Under the pieces are notes generated by a model that searched no databases, was not told where the DNA came from, and was given only the letters and a program-made list of their open reading frames with translations. Positions 48,539 through 58,231 of a stretch of 64,000 nt of DNA are shown here, in pieces. Numbering within the stretch: position 1 is the first letter of the stretch; every line of letters starts with the position of its first letter. This DNA comes from Diaporthe sp. PMI_573 (taxonomy: Eukaryota; Ascomycota; Sordariomycetes; Diaporthales; Diaporthaceae): contig JAJTUP010000081.1 in the NCBI GenBank assembly GCA_021399435.1, forward strand, positions 124,001-188,000. The letters run 5' to 3'. A program made the translations under genes and the position numbers.

Positions 48539-49414
48539 ATGGGGTGGAGAGGTCGCAACGTCTCTTCAAATACGGATCCGTACTCCCCACTACGTCATTT
48601 GCGGCGCAAGAAGAGTTTTCACATTCTACCCCAGATTGTGAACAGTATCAACGCCAAGATGACAACAACACGCGTTCGGTTTGATTTCCTCTGCTATCGT
48701 GTACGCATCAAGTTCGATGTGTCCTACGATATACCTAATCGCATCATCAGGGCAGGAGACGATTCAGACCAGGCGAGACCCGAGGAAAGGCAGCTGTGGG
48801 ACGCGGCGATGAATAGCATTATGGAGCAGAGCGAGACGACTTGCCTCCGGCGTGCCAGTCCGGCCTCGTGTGCGTGTGGGTTACCGGCAACGGCCACTGA
48901 ATATCTACCACCGATGCCGTTCCTTGATGCTCCAGAACCTCACGCTGTGGTCGTCGTGGATCCGTTCTGCGGGGACCTGAAATGTCGGACGCGGACCCGC
49001 CAGCGCATGCTGCAAGTAATGTCGAGGAGGCGCTCTCCAGATGGTGGCCTTAGTGGCCCGGACCCAGGACTCTTCGCAGGGCTGATGTCCTGTAGAGTAT
49101 GCAAGAAAAGGGAAGGGCTGAGGGAATGCGGGGGCTGTCACGTCGCGGGGTATTGTGGGCAAGAGCACCAAGAGGAGGACTGGCCAAACCACAAGGCAGA
49201 GTGTACGCCGTGGCCGACGCCGACATTCGATTCAAGGTGCCCTCTGGACGAGGCGGACGACGACACAGACACCAAAGTGACCTACAGCGCCGTCTTCAAT
49301 GTCGCGGGACCCGGAGAGCCTCCACGATCCAGGGAGATTAGCCGAGAGGAGGTCGTGGCACGTGTGCTGATGGGAGCAGCAGGAATGGAAGACCTGGAAG
49401 TCGAGATGAAGTAA
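48539..49414 (+). CDS. MYND-type zinc finger protein
   Basis: Open frame to the stop at 49414. The likely start is ATG 48659 (M-T-T-T-R-V-R-F-D-F, 251 aa), although an in-frame ATG at 48539 would add 40 residues of less protein-like sequence. The MYND finger (about 185-222 in the longer form) is C-R-V-C...C-G-G-C...Y-C...H-Q...D-W-P-N-H-K-A-E-C, with all seven Cys and one His ligand in order. Upstream lies D-P-F-C-G-D-L-K-C-R, a motif often preceding MYND in uncharacterised fungal proteins. MYND domains usually mediate protein contacts through proline-rich peptides. Single exon, intact; function unknown. Confidence 0.8.
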   Translation: MGWRGRNVSSNTDPYSPLRHLRRKKSFHILPQIVNSINAKMTTTRVRFDFLCYRVRIKFDVSYDIPNRIIRAGDDSDQARPEERQLWDAAMNSIMEQSETTCLRRASPASCACGLPATATEYLPPMPFLDAPEPHAVVVVDPFCGDLKCRTRTRQRMLQVMSRRRSPDGGLSGPDPGLFAGLMSCRVCKKREGLRECGGCHVAGYCGQEHQEEDWPNHKAECTPWPTPTFDSRCPLDEADDDTDTKVTYSAVFNVAGPGEPPRSREISREEVVARVLMGAAGMEDLEVEMK

Positions 49415-50026
49415 AGTGAGTTAGTAGAGAAAAAGAGAGCAGGTCCGAGCATAGATCGTTTCGAAGGAATCGTGAACTTCCAATAAAGTTTCCAACAAAG
49501 TGGGGCCCTCGCACTGACGACGGCAACGACAATACTGGTCACAGTGGCCTAGTCACCCGTTAGCAGGGAAGTCCCCGGCAGGACCACTCGGTCACGATTC
49601 ATGCCTGATGCCGTAGTTGCCCGTGACACATCGGCACAACGGAGTTCCCCATGGCTGGGAAACAGGTGTGACGAGACCATGACTGTGTAATAGCATTCAA
49701 TCAAGGAAGAATAAGAGATATAACAATCAAGTCAACCCATTAGACAAATCTCATCCAGTGATGCTAAGCCAAAGCCGTTCTCGCTATTTTCCTACCGCCG
49801 GTTGTAGGTCCATAACATTCCACCAAGCTTCATTACTACCTGGATTCCCAAAAACTGAGAGGGAAACCTCGTAGGGGAAACCTCTCAGGGTAGTGTAGCG
49901 ACCGCCGTCGTGTCGTTTCGAGCAGGGAGGTGTGGTAGTCCTCGCTGTTGCCGGTTGGCCTCGAAGGTCGAGCGGGGAGGAGGTAGTAGTCCTCGCCGTT
50001 GCGCGGGGGGGAAGAAGCCGAGGAGA
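49415..50026. other. Spacer containing a 64-bp repeat shared with 4431-4494
   Basis: Bases 49720-49783 are the exact reverse complement of 4431-4494. The sequence to 50026 holds short internal duplications (GGGAAACCTC..., GTAGTCCTCGC). No gene. Confidence 0.6.
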
Positions 50027-50231
50027 CGGTCCGCGGCGGACCGCCTCAACGACGCTGTGGCAACTGCGGTGAGACTGGGCATTATGCAACAACTTGCGAG
50101 AAAGATATGGAAGAGTCTATACCATCAGATTCTGAGTGTATAATAGTACATTCTTAAGCAGTCCGCGGCGGACCGCCCAGATAGTTGACCTGGCTGGTGT
50201 AGATTGAGGTTGATCCTGTATGTCTGAAATG
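50027..50231 (+). mobile_element. Detached pogo zinc-knuckle cassette and subterminal fragment
   Basis: Palindrome 50027-50043, then codons for R-R-C-G-N-C-G-E-T-G-H-Y and ...I-I-V-H-S with a TAA, then palindrome 50158-50176 (one arm mismatch), followed by the subterminal sequence ATAGTTGACCTGGCTGGTG...GTCTGAAATG also found at 4739-4788. At 50231 it passes without spacer into alpha-amylase coding sequence. Confidence 0.8.
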
Positions 50232-51902
50232 ACCGAGAGCGCCGGGCGGTACGGGATCCGGATTATGTTCGACGCCGTGCTGAACCACAAGGCGGCGGCG
50301 GACTATAGCGAGGAGGTTAAGGCTACCAAGTACGAGGGCGAAGGTGAGTTCCGCCGTGTCTGAGAAAAGGGGTGGGGGGATACTCCCGCCTCCGAACAAG
50401 GGTTGCGTGCTCAGTTTGCTGAAATAGGTCCAAGATCGAACCCAGGTCTGCGAGGAGTCGTGTGTGATTGAGGCCTGGTCCGGCTATGAGTTCCCCGGAC
50501 GGGGTTCCGCTTACAGCCCCTTGAAGTGGAACAAAGAGCACTTCACCGGGATCGACTATGACCACAAGACGCAGTCGAAAGGCGTATGGAAGTTCGAGGG
50601 CAAGGAGTGGGCGCAGGATGTCGACGAGGAGCTCGGCAGCTATGACTACCTGTATGCATGGAACCCGGTCCCACTGACAGCTTCATCGCTGAAATATTTC
50701 CGTATAGGATGTTTGCCGACGTGGACCACAACCACCCAGAAGTCCGCCGAGATCTGTTCTACTGGGTGACGTGGCTTGCCTCCCAGGTCAGGCTGGGCGG
50801 TCTGCGCCTGGATGCGGTCAAGCATTACTCTGCGAGCTTCCTGCGGGACCTTGTTCATCACATCGACCGCACCGTCGGCAAGGACTGGTTCATTGTTGGC
50901 GAGTACTGGCGTGATGACTCGAATGTGCTGTCCAAATTTATCAGCTTCATGGGAGACCGCATCTCGCTTTTCGATGTTAGACTCGTTAACAACTTCTCGA
51001 GGTTGTCATTCAAGGACAGGGCGGATCTCCGTACGGTCTTTGATGGGTCGTTGGCGTCTATCAGGCCCAGGCACGCTGTGGTAAGTCTCTTGGCCGGCAC
51101 TTGTGCGATAAAGCTGACTTACACCATTACAGACTTTCGTCGCAAACCATGATACGGTTCGTTGAGTTTGACCAGGTGCTTACGCTGGAAGCATACTGAC
51201 TCCTGAAATCCAGATGGAAGGCCAGTCTTTGGCGGCTCCTATTGCGGAGTATTTCCTCCCCCTAGCATACTCCCTCATCTTGCTCCGCGCCGACTGCGGC
51301 ACCCCATGCGTGTTTTACGGCCACCTATACGGCTATCCCCAGCCGGATGGGAATGGTTTCAATGAGCCCCCATTTGGAGGCAAGCTCCTGCCCAAGATCG
51401 TACAGGCTCGCAAGCTCTACGCGTACGGGCCCCAGATTGACTACTTCGACCATCCCCACTCGATTGGCTTCACAAGACTGGGCTTCCCACAATACGGTGC
51501 GGCGGGCATGGCCGTGGTCATGACTAACGGCTGGACACACACGACAAAGCCGATGTTTGTTGGGCCCGAGCACGCCGGCGAGAGATGGACGGACGTCTTG
51601 GGCGGTTGCTGGGGAGAGGTCGTAATTGATCGCGAAGGATGGGGTGTTTTCGCCGCTGCACCGAGGAGTGTAGCAGTGTGGGTGAACAGGCAAGCCCCAA
51701 GACGAGACGAGATTGACTGCTTCTCGTTGTAAGTGTGATGACCCGACGATGAGCCACTTCTTTGACCCGGCAGGGCTAACTATGTAATAGTGACTACGAC
51801 ATCTACGACCGAGGTGTCCACGACAGTCCGGTGACGGCGAACGATCTACACATACCCAGACTAGAGACAGAGCCTGTGTGGATGAGTGCAATGGGTCTTT
51901 AG
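50229..51902 (+). pseudogene. GH13 alpha-amylase (GH13_5-like), 5'-truncated, six exons
   Basis: Exons to 50343, then 50435-50651, 50708-51080, 51133-51156, 51214-51728 and 51791-51902. All five introns (52-91 bp) splice in consistent phase. Conserved regions are F-D-A-V-L-N-H (region I), G-L-R-L-D-A-V-K-H (II, nucleophile Asp), V-G-E-Y-W-R (III, acid/base Glu) and F-V-A-N-H-D-T (IV, Asp). Together with E-A-W-S-G-Y-E-F-P-G-R-G they indicate the intracellular bacterial-type fungal amylase group (hydrolysis of alpha-1,4-glucans, linked in some fungi to alpha-glucan synthesis). No signal peptide can be judged. The first roughly 100 residues are missing: homology begins at 50232, exactly at the transposon fragment. 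ATGs at 50220 and 50229 inside the repeat are in frame, so a chimeric protein of about 451 residues is possible, though without the N-terminal barrel strands it is probably inactive. Confidence 0.85.
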
Positions 51903-52600
51903 AGTGGTAGATAATTGGCGCAGGACACACGGGAAATCATCGGGTACAGGCTATACGCGTATAGACATCAGAGCCATGCTTGTGGAGTTTGGGCGGGTCG
52001 ATCGGAACAAGAGGGAATAGACGAAGGGGTTATGCGAGGACAGGCCGGATCAACGTAGTTAGAAGTAGACCACAGCAGTCAGGTTATACACATACCATTA
52101 ATCGTGTGCAAGTATCTCATCGCAGCGTGAAGCACCCGAACACAGACAAACAAGTCGGACGATGCTCAGTCGGGACGACGGACTTTATCCGACCGGGCAA
52201 GCCGACAGCATGTCCAATGCGGTGATAATGGGTTCATGACATGCGTCCAGTTATCGGCATATTCGTTGGAAAATGCGGATACGCGGTGGATATTGGCTAG
52301 TGCGCAGAATTCCAGAACTCCGGCGACTGCCAACCTTTTTGGGGCATGCCGACAACGGATAGTGCCCCAAGATGGCTAAGGATTATTCCCGCAATTTCGT
52401 CACCGCCAGGAACATGGTGCCAAAGCATGGGGAACCATCATGCTGCACCCCACACTTGTTCCTGGCAAAGACGCGGGGGTATGTGGGGAAATCGTAAAGA
52501 CTCTTGCAGGTCCCGTGAACCATCATCATGGTCGTTTATTGTAATCGGCCCGCGTTCTTGGGTGAGTGGGCTGCTCGGGTACTGCACACGCTGCTGCATC
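51903..52600. other. Intergenic, nothing recognised
   Basis: Only short, motif-free frames. The 5' part of the ligase gene was expected here but no ligase motif is visible. Confidence 0.4.
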
Positions 52601-53746
52601 TAGTGTAGGCTACCAATACAACGTAATTTGCCGACGGGACCTCCCAGCACGCGAGCTAGTATCCTCCAGTTCAAAGCATGATGGGCCGCTTGAAACACTG
52701 TTCCGCAGACTTACCGCAAGAGAGGCAAAATGGGCGACAAGGTTGATTATCAAGAGTTTCCTACCGGTTATCGTCCCGGAACGCTTGGTATATGCTAGCT
52801 GCCATCGCCTCTTGCCCGACATTATGAGGATACACGATGATTTTACCGTTGCGACTCGGCTGCTGGAGCAAGAACGCAGCCGTGTTACATTCAGAGAGAT
52901 GGACTCCGAAGACCTCCCAAGACTTTTCAAACCTCAAATTGGCGTCAAAGTCGGCCGCCAGACGTGGCTGAAAGGCCGTAGCATCAGGCATTGTCTTGAG
53001 ATGGGCAAGGGCTTCATGAGTGTTGAGAACAAAATGGATGGCGAATATTGCCAAATCCACATTGACCTCTCGAAGGGCTCGGACCGCATACAAATATTCT
53101 CGAAGAGTGGCAAAGATAGCACTCAAGATAAGAAAAAACTGCACAGTGTCATCGAAAATTCTTTGGGGTTGGGCACTTCCTCGTGTAAGTTCAAACAATG
53201 CTGCATCCTCGAAGGCGAGGTTGTCGTGTATAGCGACAGGGAGCAGAGGATCCTAAGTTTCGACAAATTACGGAAGCATATTAGCAGGTCCGGAAGGTGT
53301 ATCGGCACCAGCGAGGACAGTCAAGCTCATAAATGGGAGCACTTGATGATTGTCTACTACGATATCCTGCGCGTGGACGACGAGTCGCTTCTCAATGTTC
53401 GACACTCCGCAAGATTTTCCCGACTCTCAAAATTAGTGCAGTGTCAGACTGGGCGAGCGGCTCTCGTTCAAAGGCAGGTCGTCAATTTCTCTTCACGGGT
53501 CGCTACTGAAGACCTCAGAGAAGCCTTTGCCTCTTGCATTGTCACGCGGGAGGAGGGACTTGTGCTCAAGCCTGATGAGCCATACTTTAGCTTTGGATAC
53601 AACAAGCGGAGTTATGCATCCTGCTGCGTGAAGCTCAAAAAGGGGTATATCAAGGGAATGGGTGATATCGGCGACCTAGCTGTGGTGAGCGGCCGGTATT
53701 GCCCTTCCAGGGCCAAAGTACTCAAAATGCTAACGGCTAAATACAC

Positions 53747-54664
53747 TAGGGATGGGCACGTGTTTAATACACATGTGTATTAAACTGCTTTTTATTATAA
53801 TGAAGCAGCTTTTTATTCCGAATAAAAAGCGCGCTTTTTATTGCAATATAACTACCCATATATGAAGCTGCCCAAGGGTCATATAATACAAATAACCAGC
53901 CAAATTAGGTCAATTCTTTCCCCGTTCCTTCGCTCTCTGACCCATCTTGGACCTCAAATTTGTCCACAATTGTCTCTTCTCCGTCAGAGGCGGGTTGGTG
54001 AGTGAACTCGCCGATAACAGCGTCAACTTCCAGACTTGATGCGCAATGGATTTCCATATACGTATCTTCGAGAGTAAGCCAACCGTCTTCTGTCAAATCT
54101 TCCCAGCTAACCACCGTAGAATCAACCTTATTGCGATGATCAAGAGGTTGATTCTGAGACTGCGTTATCCTCTCTAGCACCCCTTCGTTCATGTAGATGA
54201 ACGCCAACTTGTCGGCGTTGGCTGGTGTGAGCCTGTTGCGTGCCTTGCTGTGGAGGAAGTTAACCGCCGAGAATGATCTCTCTGAGGGAACTGAATTGGC
54301 TATGGTTCCAAAGATTCGAACTGCAAGTGTAGCCAGCTTGCTGCCCTGGTTATCAAGAAGCATCCAAGCATCTAATGGCGTCCATTCTTTTGAATAGACT
54401 AAGCCCCCTGCAGCAAACTGGCCGCCCGATTGTGCTCGGAAGTGGTTAAATTCTCGAACAATATGAAATACCACGACAGGCTGTTGAAGGCGGTGGAGAA
54501 AGGAGGTCGGAACAGGGATTATATTGATCCGACACACTAAGCCTGTTTTGGAAGGCGCTAAACCTAATAGAGAAGGGAAATAATGCATATAAAACGCGCC
54601 TGCTTTAAATATTTAATGCAAAAAGCGCATTTTATTTAATGATGCAGCATTAAATCCATCCCTA
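53747..54664 (-). mobile_element. hAT transposon, internally deleted, with perfect 8-bp target duplication
   Basis: 918 bp. Ends are TAGGGATGG (53747) and CCATCCCTA (to 54664). AAATACAC flanks both sides (53739-53746 and 54665-54672), the 8-bp duplication diagnostic of hAT elements. Subterminal sequence is full of hairpins: a perfect 24-bp palindrome at 53762-53785 and a 10-bp-arm stem at 53808-53830, with repeated GCTTTTTATT words. Only the transposase C-terminus is retained. Confidence 0.92.
53905..54588 (-). pseudogene. hAT transposase C-terminal fragment
   Basis: Open frame of 227 residues. The hAT dimerisation domain is clear: L-A-V-R-I-F-G-T-I-A-N-S-V-P-S-E-R-S-F, then N-R-L-T-P-A-N-A-D-K-L, followed by an acidic tail. 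The DNA-binding BED finger and the RNase H-like catalytic core are missing, so it is a deletion derivative dependent on another copy. Confidence 0.85.
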
Positions 54665-54735
54665 AAATACACCCATTTCTATCTCGGTTGCCTCAAGAAC
54701 AAAGAGGCTGTCGAAAGGTGGGGTGCTAGGCCTGA

Positions 54736-54961
54736 GCTCGTGTTCTGAAGTAAGTCGGGAATGATTATCCTCTCGGGGCATCCTTTTTTCAACCTCAACC
54801 ATATGCTCAAACATCTCTATCGCCTCCTTAATCCGCCGGTCAGAGAGGTAGGCGCTTGCAAGCGAGTATTCTGAAGTAAGTCGTTCATGATCATCCTCTC
54901 GGAGCGTCTTCTGTTTCCATTCCCATACATCCCGTACAGTATTAAGGAAAAGACTTAACAT
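54736..54961 (-). pseudogene. TPR-repeat fragment
   Basis: The minus strand encodes two degenerate tetratricopeptide units (L-T-S-E-Y-S-L-A-S-A-Y-L, E-A-I-E-M-F-E-H-M-V-E-V-E-K, then H-S-R-L-T-S-E-H-E-L) like those at the ends of fungal NB-ARC/NACHT-TPR proteins. It stops where ligase sequence begins at about 54735 and has no upstream domain. A broken piece of a larger gene. Confidence 0.65.
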
Positions 54962-55167
54962 GTTTAAGCTGTTGAAATGTGAGCTTTAGTTCGAGTTTGA
55001 TTGCTGACTGTTGTTGCTGCCTCAGGCAATAATTGTCACATTGAATAGCGCTTACTGAAGGGTACCTTGTTTGACGATTGGCACGGTGTTGGCCCCATAG
55101 CCCCACAAATAGCCGCTTTTCAGAAAGATTCAACAGACGGAAAGGCGGACACTGATTTCGGTCCCTA

Positions 55168-55660
55168 GTGGCTCACATCGCCCCCGCACAAGACCGCTTC
55201 TGGAGACGGGCAATCAAGCTGTGGACGGACATCCACACCCTGCCCGAAACCAATCCACTTCGCAGGAACACGTCTCGAATGAGAAAATTCAGAAAGCAAC
55301 ACCGCTCGCCACTATATCAGGTGGCAGACGCACTCAAAGACAAATGGATGAAAATGACGCTATCAGTTTAGAGGGACGGAAGATGGGCGATTAGGAGCAT
55401 GCTTTGGATCAACAAGGAACTAGAAGCGGAGCAAGTGCTGACCGGGTCTCCAGGCTTGACAGCAGCTATCATTCGCCTTAAACACAAGCTAGTACTGGCC
55501 ATCTCGGTCTACGTAGCTGGACGAGACGACGAGGCCTTACGAAGTACATGCGCTACACTGCACACTCTGATCATGGACTCAAGGAGACAGGCTGGGCGAC
55601 CGGTTGATGTTCTGATTACAGGCGACTTCAACCGCCATGATCAGCTATAGGGAAGAGACG
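55168..55660 (+). pseudogene. LINE relics: post-RT segment and endonuclease segment
   Basis: 55168-55371 resembles the region after the reverse transcriptase in the LINE at 11330-11460 (R-F-W..A-I-K-L-W-T-D-I-H-T-L-P). 55399-55660 encodes part of an APE-type endonuclease (L-A-I-S-V-Y-V-A-G-R-D, then D-V-L-I-T-G-D-F-N-R-H-D-Q-L). Directly after H-D-Q-L comes TAG (55648-55650), where the family has Trp, a TGG to TAG change. The order (RT tail before endonuclease) is reversed relative to an intact LINE, so two fragments are joined. Confidence 0.65.
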
Positions 55661-56352
55661 ACGTGCACTAATAGTGTAAACGGTTTGCACTATTAGGAGC
55701 GCTGAGTCAAGTCGATAGCGTCTGGGTAGAAACATAAAACTATGCAAACGAGGATAGCACTTTAAATTAAGTTATCCTTTTAACGTCGCTCTAGCAAATC
55801 AGACAGGAGCTATCAAGGGGGCTCTACGGACAATGGAGAGATATCCATCCTCAGTTGGCGGCAACGACAGTTTAACACATTTCAAGCACAGTCCTCAGAC
55901 TTGCAGAAGCTCGTTGCAGACATGGCTCAGATGAACACAACCGTCCTCGGCCTGCACACGTGTGCTTTTTGTGGTACGTTGTGATGTCCCGCGGCGCCTT
56001 GCGTCGAGGCATTTACAAACAGATCCAGACCATGGCCATGCCACGTGATTACTTGGATGGTCCCGAATCAGCACAATTCAAGCCCGGGAGAATTTTGATA
56101 TCACACAATAATTGAAGCTAAACATATGGGGATTCCGACGTCGAGAGGCTTGATAAGTAGCACAAATTCTGGGTGGTGCCTGTTAGCTTCGTTCACCAAT
56201 CAACCCCACCATAAGTTCTGCTTATCTCCGGGGGCGCGCCAATTTTTGCCCATCTCAGCATGCGACAAATTTGATGCATTACCAAATGACCACCCAACAA
56301 GATTACACCCATCAAATTCTATCGCGTTCATCGTCTATTCAAAAGAGAAATT
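55661..56352. other. Spacer, no gene recognised
   Basis: Continuation of decayed LINE sequence, then unique DNA and the promoter side of the oxygenase relic. Confidence 0.4.
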
Positions 56353-57240
56353 ATGACCACTGTAGCAAGACCGCCCAGCAATGTCACTCTTCAGGTAGTT
56401 AAGCAGAACCAGGCGGCCCTAATGAGCCGGATTAACGACGCAGTATATGCCGGTAGCGGAGAGTCAATCCCTTTGATTGACATAGGCCCCTCTCTCAACG
56501 GCAGCGAAGCAGCTAGGAAATCCGTTGCGGCCCAGATTGGGAAAGCATGCCGTGAGATAGGGTTTTTCCAGATCACAAATCACGGGGTTAGCCAGCAGGC
56601 TCAGGATGGCATCCTGGAGCAAGCCAGGCGCTTCTTCCACGAGTTGCCTCTGGCAAAGAAGAAGGAATTGCACATCGACAACTCACGTCTGCTCTGAGGC
56701 TGGGAGCCTAGTGATGTCTCTAATGTCAATCCTGGTGACCAGAAAAACACGGGCAAGGAGACCAAGGAGGCTTTTAATTGGGGCTACGAGCCCAAGCTTG
56801 ACCCCACAGGCGGCGATGGGCAGTACGTGGAGCTGGACTTGGTGAGATACCCAGATGGGGCAAATGTCTGGCCCAGTGAGCAAGATGTTCCAAGATTCTT
56901 TGAGAAGATCAGCGAATACCACGGTGAAGTACACAATTACCAGTAACCCTAGGCAGCTTTTAGCTTTTCCGCTAACTGGAGAACCAAGGTTCTAACGCTC
57001 GCACGACATCTCTTGAGGCTGTTTGCTCTAGCAATGTGGCTAGTACTCGTACATACTTTGAGACAAGAAGCCATTCTGGAGATTGCTGCGGCAAAAAGAG
57101 TTTTCACGAACCGCATCAAGAGCTCGCTATGGTCGGAGTCAGTCATTGGGGAATCCGTCTATACGGCCTACCTGATGCGAATATTTCTCGGGCTTCCAGT
57201 CAACTGTACTCTGGGGTTTTCATTCCCCCGTGGTGATTGA
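56353..57240 (+). pseudogene. 2-oxoglutarate/Fe(II) oxygenase relic
   Basis: The start at ATG 56353 gives a clean DIOX_N domain of the isopenicillin-N-synthase-like family: I-P-L-I-D-I-G, then A-C-R-E-I-G-F-F-Q-I-T-N-H-G-V and A-R-R-F-F-H-E-L-P. An in-frame TGA at 56695-56697 interrupts where CGA (Arg) is expected. The frame then continues with F-N-W-G-Y-E-P and V-W-P-S-E-Q-D-V-P-R-F-F to about 56920. A probable intron (GTGAAG at about 56923 to CAAG at 56988) leads to V-L-T-L-A-R-H-L-L-R-L-F-A-L-A. Beyond 57035 the sequence degenerates and the iron-binding HxD...H motif is not found. Such enzymes oxidise small molecules using oxygen and 2-oxoglutarate; this copy is inactive. Confidence 0.75.
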
Positions 57241-57943
57241 AATTATGGTCGAACCCTAGATTACACAACGAGCTGCTTAGGCCGCCAGCGGAGACACCAA
57301 CGAGGCAATGAAAAAGGTTGTTGGTATGTTTGTGTTCGTGAAGACTTGAAGGACCAAGAAAAGGCCTCGAAGCTCTCCAAGGTTCCTAACGTGGCTTTCC
57401 TGGGCACACCTTGTTCATTATAATCAGCACTCTTGAGGTCCGGGTTCTCAAGAGCAGATCCCAACAGAAAACCTTATCGCAAAATCGACAAAATGCCCAA
57501 GGCGAGGGTCTTCAAGAATGTCTACCCTTCTAGACTGAGGATCCTATGCTTTGGCCTCTTTCCATCTCGAAAGCAGAAATGAGCAGTAACTGAATTGGTC
57601 TCGAAAATCTATCGTAACAGCACAGAATTGCACTATGCGTGTGCGAAAACAAAATTAGGTCCACCGAACATGTCAATGTTTGACATCTATGAAAATATAG
57701 ACGAAGCCCCAATTTCGGAATAACGTATAGGGAGAAGCGAGAGGACCTAAAGCAACAAATCCTAGCGGGGATGATTCCCTATTGAGACATGCATCTACGT
57801 GGTTCACAGGGAGGACGGGTCAGCCGAGCCGTCTTAGCTTGGGCCTGGCGCTTAAACATGACCGCTCTCCACGGTTTCTTCTTCCCTCTCATCCTGTTTG
57901 ACCTGGTTGACGCAGACCTGTTTCCTCCCTATCCGTCCGGACC
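57241..57943. other. Spacer, nothing recognised
   Basis: Only short frames; probably decayed continuation of the oxygenase locus and unique sequence. Confidence 0.4.
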
Positions 57944-58231
57944 ATGACTGATACACTAAGTACAACACGCCTCATTCAAGTAGCAGAAACGTTAGGCATG
58001 GACGGTACTGTCTCGCTGCACGGCAAAAGCGAGACCCTACTTCTGCTACAGAAAATAGAGAGGAAATGCAACGAACGCGAAGCCACGTCAGTTGTGTCTG
58101 CGCAGGGATCAATAGCCGAACGCATAGCAACAATCGCTGAACACGTCGACAAGTCATACCCCATTCGCAACCACTATGATGTAAATGCAGCAAACCATCT
58201 CCGAAAACACTGGACCGATTTCCTACTTTAA
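57944..58231 (+). CDS. Small hypothetical protein, 95 aa
   Basis: ATG 57944 in a good context (GACCATGAC) opens M-T-D-T-L-S-T-T-R-L-I-Q-V-A and continues as a hydrophilic helical sequence (R-I-A-T-I-A-E-H-V-D-K-S-Y-P-I-R-N-H-Y) to TAA at 58231. Natural composition but no domain recognised. It may be an intact small gene or the first part of a longer, broken one; the frame after the stop is not convincing. Confidence 0.35.
   Translation: MTDTLSTTRLIQVAETLGMDGTVSLHGKSETLLLLQKIERKCNEREATSVVSAQGSIAERIATIAEHVDKSYPIRNHYDVNAANHLRKHWTDFLL

Larger units (their letters stand above)
52601..54735 (+). pseudogene. ATP-dependent DNA ligase, interrupted by a hAT element and truncated at both ends
   Basis: Coding sequence runs 52601-53746 and resumes after the hAT insertion at 54673. 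It shows a helical N-terminal domain part (R-R-L-T-A-R-E-A-K-W-A-T-R-L-I-I-K). The nucleotidyltransferase core has motif I E-N-K-M-D-G-E-Y (AMP-binding Lys), motif III-like L-E-G-E-V-V-V-Y, motif IV E-E-G-L-V-L-K-P and motif V V-K-L-K-K-G-Y-I-K-G. Removing the insertion and one target copy restores T-A-K-Y-T-H-F-Y-L-G-C-L-K-N-K-E, a plausible family continuation, up to about 54735, where an unrelated minus-strand TPR fragment begins. No upstream ATG fits the domain and the N-terminal third is missing. The group is a fungal ligase-IV-like family that seals nicks in DNA; this copy should be dead. Confidence 0.82.
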
